From positions 1 through 21,614 of the forward strand of contig JBJMJY010000052.1 in NCBI GenBank assembly GCA_045806105.1: a stretch of 21,614 nt of DNA. Direction: 5' to 3'. The stretch comes from AC-32 sp045806105 (GTDB lineage Bacteria > Actinomycetota > Thermoleophilia > Gaiellales > Gaiellaceae). Both the position numbers and the translations under genes were made by a program. The notes beneath the pieces were generated by a model. That model was not told the origin of the DNA. It saw only the letters and a program-made list of their open reading frames with translations, and did no database searches. This document shows, piece by piece, positions 14,583-20,306 of this stretch (position 1 is its first letter; each line of letters starts with the position of its first letter).

Positions 14583-15215
14583 CTATCGCTCGATGACGCT
14601 GCTGATGCCAGAGCGGTAACACGGCCTCGCCTGCGCAGGCGGGAGCACGGCGCGGAGCTTCGTGCCACGAGCAACGTGCGCAGAGACAGTCGCTCTCGAC
14701 ACGGACGTCAGCGCGTCGGGCGGCGACACGAGAGCAAGCGTTGCCGAGCCGACCGTGCGCCACTTCTTCTGAGCGCGCCGCTGCAGCAGCACCTTCTTCT
14801 TTGCGAAGCTCGAGCCTCCGCCAGCTGAGACGCTGACGCGGAAGCGCCCGGCGGCTTCCATGTCGACGTCGACGTCAGGCGCCACGGCGACGGCGACGCG
14901 CCGGCTCTTCTGCTTCCGCCACGAGACGACGTACGTCGTGTTCAGCGTCGGTCCGATACGGAACGAGAAAGCCCCGCCTGTACGGGTACGCAGGGTCTTG
15001 ACCGGCACTGCGCCCGTGAAGCTGCACGTGCGCGCCAGCACCGTGATTTGTTCACGTGCGCGCGCGCGAGGAGCGCGACCGCGGAGCAGCACCTCGTGCC
15101 CGTACACGATGGCGGACGGCTTGATCTGCAGGCTGACGCTCGGGGCAGAGGCAGTGGAGCTTGCCACTGCGACGCCGGCAGCGGCCACGAGCACGGCGAT
15201 TGCTGTCCTCTTCAC
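14583..15215 (-). CDS. Secreted hypothetical protein with Ig-like features, 210 residues
   Basis: GTG at 15215 starts a signal peptide (MKRTAIAVLVAAAGVAVASS, then TASA with cleavage near residue 24). The mature part alternates beta-strand-like stretches such as VSLQIKPSAIVYGHEVLLRG, GGAFSFRIGPTLNTTYVVSW and AGRFRVSVSAGGGSSFAKKK, ending KLRAVLPPAQARPCYRSGIS. The pattern (tandem strands, 'VYGHEVLLRG', 'TTYVVSW', 'KKVLLQRR') is that of extracellular Ig-like or big-domain repeats, perhaps two, but no family is recognised with certainty. Two Cys are about 140 residues apart and could form a disulfide. GAGAGG lies very close to the GTG. It diverges from the glycan locus and is followed by hyuA on the same strand after 83 bp. 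Function unknown; cell-surface adhesion or matrix role would be speculation. Confidence 0.7.
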   Translation of the reverse strand: MKRTAIAVLVAAAGVAVASSTASAPSVSLQIKPSAIVYGHEVLLRGRAPRARAREQITVLARTCSFTGAVPVKTLRTRTGGAFSFRIGPTLNTTYVVSWRKQKSRRVAVAVAPDVDVDMEAAGRFRVSVSAGGGSSFAKKKVLLQRRAQKKWRTVGSATLALVSPPDALTSVSRATVSAHVARGTKLRAVLPPAQARPCYRSGISSVIER

Positions 15216-15300
15216 AACCTCTCGACGATGCGGCCACCCGCGGAACGTGTCAAGGACGACAGCGCGAAACCTCGACCAATAGCTAGGCCCCCGCCCCCCG

Positions 15301-15387
15301 ATGAGTCTTCGGGACCTGGCCTACAAAAGCGGGTTCGCGCTTCCTAGGCTCGAGTTCGGCGGATTGCGTTACCGCGCAACCCCGTAA
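15301..15387 (+). CDS. Possible 28-codon upstream ORF before the sugar transferase
   Basis: ATG at 15301 to TAA at 15387 encodes MSLRDLAYKSGFALPRLEFG followed by GLRYRATP. The composition is protein-like (balanced charge, aromatic and aliphatic residues), unlike the Arg/Pro-rich shadows common here. It sits in the 225-bp gap between divergent genes, 53 bp before the transferase ATG. Against it: no Shine-Dalgarno, a C-rich stretch directly upstream, and lower third-position GC than the neighbouring genes. It might be a leader peptide, a remnant of a lost gene, or chance. Confidence 0.25.
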   Translation: MSLRDLAYKSGFALPRLEFGGLRYRATP

Positions 15388-15440
15388 TCGAGTCAGGGGA
15401 GTGGGAGATCGCTCAAGTTGCGGCAAACGAGGGGCACCGG

Positions 15441-17009
15441 ATGAGCGCAATCGGAGCGAGGAGCGAGGAGGCCCACGCGCTCCCGGACGGCCTGCCTACG
15501 CCAGCGGTCGAGGAGCAAGCGCCGAAGCCGCTGCCCATTCATGGCCCGCCTGCGCGGAAGCTGCTCCCGCACAGCCATGTTGGTCACCAGCCACGGCGGC
15601 GAGGCTGGCTCGTGCGGCGGATGCTCGTGTTGGCCGACCTCGTCGGCCTGACAATCGCGTACGTAGTCGTCGATTTGCTCACGACCGGCGGCGGCGGAGC
15701 CGAATTGCGCGAGTACACGCTGCTGGTCGCCACGTTCCCGGCCTGGGTGGCGCTCGCGAAGCTCTACGGCCTCTACGACCAGGACGAGGAGCGGACACAT
15801 CACCCGACAACCGATGACCTCCTCGGCGTCTTCAACGTGATCACCGTCGGAACGTGGATCTTCTACGGCAGCGGAAGACTGCTCGGGTTCGTCACGCCGA
15901 ACATGCCGAGGGCCGTCGCGTTCTGGATGCTGGCGATCTCACTCGTCACTGTCAGCAGGCTGTTCGCACGCGCGCGCTGCCGCAAGAGCCCTGCGTACGT
16001 TCAGAACACCATCGTCGTCGGCGCCGGAGATGTCGGTCAGAGCGTTGCGCGGAAGCTGCTCCGCCACCCTGAGTACGGAATGAACCTTCTGGGGTTCGTC
16101 GACTCGCGTCCCAAGCCACAGCAGGACGGCCTCGAGCACGTCGAGTTGCTCGGCCCTCCCTCGGCGCTGCCGGGCCTGGTGCGATCGCTCGACGTGCAGC
16201 GTGTCGTGATCGCGTTCTCGAACGACCTTCCCGAAGAGACGCTTTCCCTCGTTCGCACCCTGAACGAGACGACGCAGGTCCAGGTCGACATCGTGCCGCG
16301 CTTCTTCGAGCTCGTCGGCCCGAACGCCAAGGTCGACACTGTCGAGGGCCTCCCCCTCCTCGAGCTCCCGCCCCCGCGACTGTCCCGGTCGTCGTTCCTC
16401 GTAAAGCGTGCGATCGACATCTTCGGCGCCTCGGTGACGCTGCTCCTGACGGCGCCACTTTTCGCGTACATCGCGTGGCGCATCAAGCGCGACTCCACCG
16501 GTCCGGTGTTCTTCCGGCAGACGCGGCTCGCCCTGAACCAGCGGCCGTTCACTGCCTTGAAGTTCCGCACCATGAAGGTCGACGCCGACACGGGCGCTCA
16601 TCGCGCCTTTATCGAGCGCATCATGGACCCGACCACCGCCCCGAACGGGAACGGCCTGTACAAGCTCGAGCGCGACGACGCGATTACGGCCTTCGGCCAG
16701 TGGCTCCGCAAGACGAGTCTCGACGAGCTCCCGCAGCTGATCAACGTCTTCCGCGGCGACATGTCGCTCGTCGGACCACGGCCGTGCATTCCGTACGAGA
16801 CCGAGCACTTCTTGCCGCAGCACTTCGACCGCTTCCTCGTCCCCGCCGGCATCACGGGCTTGTGGCAGGTGACTGCTCGCGGCCGCTCGACCTTCCGCGA
16901 GGCGCTCGACATGGACGTCGCGTACGCCCGCGGCTGGTCGCTCAGCCTCGACCTCCGGCTTCTCTGCCGAACGCCGCTTCAGGTGCTCGGACGCAAGGGG
17001 GCGGCGTGA
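15441..17009 (+). CDS. Polyprenyl-phosphate sugar-1-phosphate transferase (initiating glycan transferase)
   Basis: 522 residues, WbaP/CpsE-like exopolysaccharide polyprenyl glycosylphosphotransferase. It moves a sugar-1-phosphate from a nucleotide sugar to the lipid carrier and so starts assembly of a surface polysaccharide or glycan. The N-terminal part has several membrane helices (about 60-175; for example VLADLVGLTIAYVVVDLL and RAVAFWMLAISLVTVSRLF), followed by a CoA-binding-like Rossmann domain (TIVVGAGDVGQSVARKLL, about 190-300). The catalytic domain spans about 320-522: KRAIDIFGASVTLLLTAPLF, GPVFFRQTR, KFRTM (374-378), SLDELPQLINVFRGDMSLVG and GPRP (445-448). The ATG at 15441 lacks a perfect Shine-Dalgarno (GAGGGGCACCGG-ATG). 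Its stop overlaps the next gene's GTG. The sugar could be hexose-1-P or N-acetylhexosamine-1-P; sequence alone does not decide. Confidence 0.92.
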   Translation: MSAIGARSEEAHALPDGLPTPAVEEQAPKPLPIHGPPARKLLPHSHVGHQPRRRGWLVRRMLVLADLVGLTIAYVVVDLLTTGGGGAELREYTLLVATFPAWVALAKLYGLYDQDEERTHHPTTDDLLGVFNVITVGTWIFYGSGRLLGFVTPNMPRAVAFWMLAISLVTVSRLFARARCRKSPAYVQNTIVVGAGDVGQSVARKLLRHPEYGMNLLGFVDSRPKPQQDGLEHVELLGPPSALPGLVRSLDVQRVVIAFSNDLPEETLSLVRTLNETTQVQVDIVPRFFELVGPNAKVDTVEGLPLLELPPPRLSRSSFLVKRAIDIFGASVTLLLTAPLFAYIAWRIKRDSTGPVFFRQTRLALNQRPFTALKFRTMKVDADTGAHRAFIERIMDPTTAPNGNGLYKLERDDAITAFGQWLRKTSLDELPQLINVFRGDMSLVGPRPCIPYETEHFLPQHFDRFLVPAGITGLWQVTARGRSTFREALDMDVAYARGWSLSLDLRLLCRTPLQVLGRKGAA

Positions 17010-18076
17010 GCCACAACGGCAACGGTCGCCTCCGGGACTGTGGCCTTCCCAACCCGCCACTCCGCGTCGCGGTCATCGGACTCGGCTACTGGGGGCCGAA
17101 CCTCGTCCGCAACCTGCACGAGCTGCCCGCCGCGGAGGTCGCCTACGTCTGCGACACCCGCGAGGAGCAGCTACGGGCCGTCACGACGCGGTACCCCGCG
17201 ATCCGCCCCACGACGGAGTTCGAACGGGTTCTCGCTGATCCCGACGTGGACGCGGTCGCGATCGCGACGCCGGTCTCGACGCACGCCGAGCTGGCGACGG
17301 CAGCTCTCCGCGCCGGGAAGCACGTCTTCGTCGAGAAGCCGCTGGCAGCATCCTCCGCGGAGGCCGTCGAGCTGATCGAGCTGGCAACGCAGAACGAGCT
17401 CGTGCTCATGCCCGGCCACACGTTCCTCTACAGCCCGCCCGTCGACACGGTCCGGACGCTGATCAAGAACGGCGAGCTCGGCGAGATCTACTTCGTCTCG
17501 ATGAGCAGGGTGAACCTCGGTCTGCACCAGGCCGACGTGAGCGTCGCCTGGGACCTCGGACCGCACGACTTCTCGATCCTCCGCTACTGGCTCGACGAGC
17601 TCCCGAGACACGTGACCGCAATGAGCCGTGCATGCGTGATCCCGAACATCCCGGACGTCGCGTTCATCAACCTCGAGTTTCCGGTCGGGACGATCGCGCA
17701 CGTGGAGCTGTCGTGGCTGGCGCCGAGCAAGCTCCGGAGGACGACGATCGTCGGCTCCGAGAAGATGGTGGTCTACGACGACACGAGCAACGAGCCGGTG
17801 CGCATCTTCGACACCGGCGTGATGATCCCGAACCCGGAGACCTTCGGCGAGTACCACCTGAGCTACCGAACGGGAGACATCGTCTCGCCGCACGTGGCGG
17901 CGTCCGAGCCGCTCCACCTCGAGCTCGACGACTTCTGCCGGGCCGTGGCGGAAGGCGGCGAGCCGCGCGCGACCGCCGCGATCGGTCTCGACGTCGTGCG
18001 CGTGATCGAGGCCGTGGATGCCTCGCTCGAGCTCGACGGCGCGCGCACGGCCGTCGAGCCCCTGTTCGCGATGTAG
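17006..18076 (+). CDS. Gfo/Idh/MocA-family nucleotide-sugar oxidoreductase
   Basis: 356 residues from a GTG at 17006 with AAGGGG upstream; the GTGA overlap couples it to the sugar transferase. The N-terminal Rossmann fold binds NAD(P): LRVAVIGLGYWGPNLVRNL with GxGxxG at 25-30. The family signature EKPL is at 110-113 (Lys111 the usual catalytic or substrate-binding Lys), and GPHDFSILRYWL at 186-197 supplies the His/Asp pair of the active site. The C-terminal alpha/beta domain is complete, ending AVEPLFAM. Close relatives in glycan loci include WlbA-type dehydrogenases that oxidise C3 of UDP-GlcNAc-uronic acid before transamination. Here it lies tail-to-tail with an aminotransferase and formyltransferase gene pair, which fits such a role, but a C3 reaction is inference. 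The frame is open upstream inside the transferase gene; that part is not believed. Confidence 0.9.
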   Translation: MSHNGNGRLRDCGLPNPPLRVAVIGLGYWGPNLVRNLHELPAAEVAYVCDTREEQLRAVTTRYPAIRPTTEFERVLADPDVDAVAIATPVSTHAELATAALRAGKHVFVEKPLAASSAEAVELIELATQNELVLMPGHTFLYSPPVDTVRTLIKNGELGEIYFVSMSRVNLGLHQADVSVAWDLGPHDFSILRYWLDELPRHVTAMSRACVIPNIPDVAFINLEFPVGTIAHVELSWLAPSKLRRTTIVGSEKMVVYDDTSNEPVRIFDTGVMIPNPETFGEYHLSYRTGDIVSPHVAASEPLHLELDDFCRAVAEGGEPRATAAIGLDVVRVIEAVDASLELDGARTAVEPLFAM

Positions 18077-18087
18077 GTCGGGCTGTG

Positions 18088-18106
18088 GCCGGCGGAGCCC
18101 GCCGGC
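18088..18106. terminator. Stem-loop between convergent glycan genes
   Basis: GCCGGCGG at 18088-18095 pairs perfectly with CCGCCGGC at 18099-18106 around a 3-nt loop (AGC). It sits in the 39-bp gap between the stop codons of the oxidoreductase (plus strand) and the formyltransferase (minus strand), the expected place for a bidirectional terminator. No T-tract is present on either side, so Rho-independent termination would rest on the hairpin alone. Confidence 0.6.
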
Positions 18107-18115
18107 AAGAGCGCT

Positions 18116-18760
18116 CTAGCTCACCCTGACCTGGTCTCGCCTGAACGACCGCCGCTCTTCGAGCAGCTCATCGTGTGCGCGAGAGTAGTACGTCGCCTCT
18201 GCCTCGTCCTGCGGCTCCGCCTCGATCCGGTCGAGGTCGGGCATCGTCTGCTCGAACAAAGTCCACCCGTATTCGAGCGCACGCTCGTAGACGTCGATCA
18301 CCTCGTCGGTCTCTGGGTAGATCGAGTACAGGACCTTCGCGACGATCGGGCCGTCGTCGATGCCGGGCGTGATCTCGTGGATCGTCGCACCGTGCATCCG
18401 CTCGCCGTTCTTGAGGGCCCAGTTGATCGGCGAGACGCCCCGGTAGCGCGGCAGTGGCGCGTTGTGGATGTTCAGCGCGCGGCCACACGCGTCGATGAAG
18501 TCGGCCTTCAGGATCTTGTCGTAGAACACGGAGACCGCGAGGTCGATCGTTCCGACGTCGAGGGCGCGGTAGTCCCCGGACTCCACGATATGAACGCCCG
18601 ACGCTCGCGCCCACTCCGCGAGCGATTCCGTCCAGGTCGGCTCGGGCATCACTGGGACGACGGCGACGAGGTCGTAGTTCGGGCTCTCGGCGAACCAGCC
18701 CGCCACGCGGATCGCGAGCGTGCCCTTTCCGAGCACAACGACGGAGCGCGGCTCAGCCAT
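18116..18760 (-). CDS. Sugar N-formyltransferase (formyl-THF-dependent fold)
   Basis: 214 residues, formyltransferase family (methionyl-tRNA formyltransferase/ArnA-like fold), in the size class of VioF/QdtF-type nucleotide-sugar N-formyltransferases. The N-terminus SVVVLGKGTLAIRVAGWFAE begins a Rossmann-like core. The catalytic triad is visible: Asn97 and His99 in LNIHNAPLPRYRGVSPINWA, and Asp135 in HEITPGIDDGPIVAK. It would move a formyl group from N10-formyltetrahydrofolate to an amino sugar. At 214 residues it is too short for methionyl-tRNA formyltransferase (about 310) and lacks its C-terminal OB domain, and the upstream aminotransferase supports a sugar substrate. Start: ATG at 18760, no strong Shine-Dalgarno; a 27-codon mini-ORF ends across this ATG and could couple translation. 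Which amino position (3 or 4) is formylated is not known. Confidence 0.88.
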   Translation of the reverse strand: MAEPRSVVVLGKGTLAIRVAGWFAESPNYDLVAVVPVMPEPTWTESLAEWARASGVHIVESGDYRALDVGTIDLAVSVFYDKILKADFIDACGRALNIHNAPLPRYRGVSPINWALKNGERMHGATIHEITPGIDDGPIVAKVLYSIYPETDEVIDVYERALEYGWTLFEQTMPDLDRIEAEPQDEAEATYYSRAHDELLEERRSFRRDQVRVS

Positions 18761-18836
18761 CGAAGAACGTCTTCACGTCGAAGACGACCCACTCGAGCTG
18801 GGACTCCGCAGTCGGAAGAGCGCCATGGCCAGCCAT
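18753..18836 (-). CDS. Possible 27-residue mini-ORF between aminotransferase and formyltransferase
   Basis: ATG at 18836, four bases after the aminotransferase TGA, reads MAGHGALPTAESQLEWVVFD then VKTFFDG and stops at TGA 18755-18753, overlapping the first eight bases of the formyltransferase gene (ATGGCTGA). It fills the whole 80-bp gap with no other use visible. It could serve as a translational relay between the two genes or be a remnant. No Shine-Dalgarno is evident, and the evidence is positional only. Confidence 0.25.
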   Translation of the reverse strand: MAGHGALPTAESQLEWVVFDVKTFFDG

Positions 18837-18840
18837 TGGA

Positions 18841-19977
18841 TCAACCGCGGCGGAAGTAGTCGCCGACGGCGTCGACGACCGCGGCCACGCTGCACTCGCC
18901 CATGCCCGGGAAGAGCGGAAGGGAGACGACCTCCTGGGCGAGCGCCTCGGCAACCGGGAACGAGCCCGTCCGATAGCCGAGGCTCGCGTACGCGGGAGAG
19001 AGATGGGGCGGCTGCGGATAATGCCGACCGGTGCCGATCCCACGCGACGCCAGATAGTCCGAGAGCTGCTGGGGATCCTCTGTGCGGACGACGTACAGGT
19101 GCCAGACCGGCTCGCTCTCTTCCGCGATCGGTGGCAAGACAAGGTCGCCCACACCGGCCAGCGCGTCGCTATAGAGCAGCGCCAGCGCTCGTCGCTCCTC
19201 GTTCCAGCGGTCCAGGTGCGGGAGCTTGCGGAGGAGGACGAGTCCCTGGATCGTGTCCAGCCGTGCTGTGTACCCCTCGTAATCGTGAGCGTACTTCGCG
19301 CGCTGCCCATGTTCCCGCAACATCCGAACCCGGGAGGCGAGATCGGGATCGTTGGTGACGAGGGCGCCGGCGTCGCCCATCGCCCCGAGATTCTTCGCAG
19401 GATAGAAACTGAATGCGCCCGCGACTCCGGTCGTGCCCGATCGCAGCCCGTCGCGCCGAGCTCCGTGCGCCTGGCAGGCGTCCTCGATGATGGTGAGTCC
19501 GTGCCGCGCCGCGGTGGCCGCCAGAGCTGTCATGTCCGCCATCTGGCCGTAGAGGTGGACCGGAAGGAGAAGCCGCGTCCGTTCTGTGACGGCAGCCTCG
19601 ACTGCGGCCGGATCGAGGTTGTAGTCCGCCTCGGTGACGTCGGCGACGACCGGCACACCCCCGGCCTGGGTGACGGCCTCGAACGTCGCGATGAACGTGT
19701 TCGCCGGGACGATCACTCCGTCGCCCTTCTCGAGCCCGGCGGCCAGGAGCCCGAGACGGAGCGCGTCGAGGCCGCTCCCCACACCGACGCATTCCCGAGC
19801 GCCGCAATACGAGGCGAACGAAGCCTCGAATCGCGCCACGTGAGGCCCATTCGTAAACGCCCCGGACTCGATCAGGTCGGAGATGTCATCCAGGAGTGCT
19901 GCCCGCAGCCAGTCGAACGACGGCGCGGGGTCGAAAAACGGCACAGACGCAGCGGGTTTTGCAGCAACGGTTGCCAC
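18841..19977 (-). CDS. DegT/DnrJ/EryC1-family PLP-dependent sugar aminotransferase
   Basis: 378 residues. It would transfer an amino group, usually from glutamate, onto a keto nucleotide sugar using pyridoxal phosphate. Landmarks: VPFFDPAPSF at the start, ESGAFTNGPHVARFEASFAS (37-56), VGVGSGLDALRLGL (64-77), GVIVPANTFIATFEAV (87-102), LLPVHLYGQMADM (137-149), IIEDACQAHGA (163-173) and the cofactor lysine Lys195 in FSFYPAKNLGAMGDAGALVT. The pattern is close to FdtB/QdtB/WlbC-type enzymes that make 3-amino sugars; 4-amino relatives (ArnB, PerA) are the alternative. The start is a GTG at 19977 with only AGG nearby; the N-terminal motif begins at residue 12, so this start is reasonable. It is followed by the formyltransferase gene, consistent with successive transamination and N-formylation. 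Confidence 0.92.
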   Translation of the reverse strand: MATVAAKPAASVPFFDPAPSFDWLRAALLDDISDLIESGAFTNGPHVARFEASFASYCGARECVGVGSGLDALRLGLLAAGLEKGDGVIVPANTFIATFEAVTQAGGVPVVADVTEADYNLDPAAVEAAVTERTRLLLPVHLYGQMADMTALAATAARHGLTIIEDACQAHGARRDGLRSGTTGVAGAFSFYPAKNLGAMGDAGALVTNDPDLASRVRMLREHGQRAKYAHDYEGYTARLDTIQGLVLLRKLPHLDRWNEERRALALLYSDALAGVGDLVLPPIAEESEPVWHLYVVRTEDPQQLSDYLASRGIGTGRHYPQPPHLSPAYASLGYRTGSFPVAEALAQEVVSLPLFPGMGECSVAAVVDAVGDYFRRG

Positions 19978-20053
19978 GGCCTGGAGGTTATGGCCCTACC
20001 TCGCGGTCGTCTACCGTCCGACGTCTAGCTCTCGGCGGGTGCCGGCGGATGAT

Positions 20054-20089
20054 GCCTAGCCACATGAGTAGCTAGGCCGCGCGGGGCCT
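20054..20089. repeat. Two overlapping, mutually exclusive inverted repeats
   Basis: GCCTAGC (20054-20060) pairs with GCTAGGC (20071-20077) across a 10-nt loop. AGGCC (20074-20078) pairs with GGCCT (20085-20089) across 6 nt. The two stems share bases 20074-20077 and cannot form together, the arrangement expected of a conformational switch, although both are short. Confidence 0.4.
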
Positions 20090-20140
20090 CACGCGCACGA
20101 GTCCCGCCTCCCAGCCCCTTCGGGCGACACTTCGCGCGCA

Positions 20141-20160
20141 CATCCCTCCCGGGAGGGATG
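20141..20160. repeat. Perfect 20-bp palindrome
   Basis: CATCCCTCCC at 20141-20150 is followed directly by its exact reverse complement, with no loop. It lies 146 bp upstream of the modular secreted protein start and 163 bp upstream of the divergent aminotransferase. A loopless palindrome of this length is more like a dimeric regulator binding site than an RNA hairpin. No T-run follows. Confidence 0.6.
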
Positions 20161-20306
20161 CAGCAGGCTCCGTGACCGCTCCGATGGGTTACACGTCGTG
20201 GGAGCCGCCCCCACTAATGCTCTAACGCCGCAGGTCGAAGCCAAGCCGCTTCTTGCCAACGCGGGAGTTCGCCGACCCGTGCCCCCGCGCGAAGAGAGGG
20301 CCGCCG

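Larger units (their letters stand above)
19978..20306. other. 329-bp gene-free region with inverted repeats
   Basis: Between the divergent aminotransferase and modular secreted protein genes I see no convincing ORF longer than 13 codons and no tRNA. It must hold the promoters for both directions, though no clear -35/-10 pair stands out. Content: TAGACG twice, 15 bp apart, near the aminotransferase start (about 20010-20027); a 7-bp stem GCCTAGC/GCTAGGC (20054-20077); a partly overlapping AGGCC/GGCCT stem (20074-20089); and a perfect 20-bp palindrome (20141-20160). The last 130 bp could form a structured leader, but I could not match it to a known riboswitch consensus. Confidence 0.5.

Noticed and set aside
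12847..14619. 590-codon plus-strand frame opposite hyuA
   Set aside because: Same reason; the HyuA nucleotide-binding motifs are on the minus strand.
16475..17005. Upstream extension of the Gfo/Idh/MocA frame
   Set aside because: Reads out of frame through the sugar transferase catalytic domain; the GTG at 17006 has a Shine-Dalgarno and precedes the Rossmann motif.
20170..20306. Possible riboswitch upstream of the modular secreted protein
   Set aside because: I compared it by eye with c-di-GMP (GEMM) and c-di-AMP (ydaO) consensus segments and found no convincing match; left as undefined leader.
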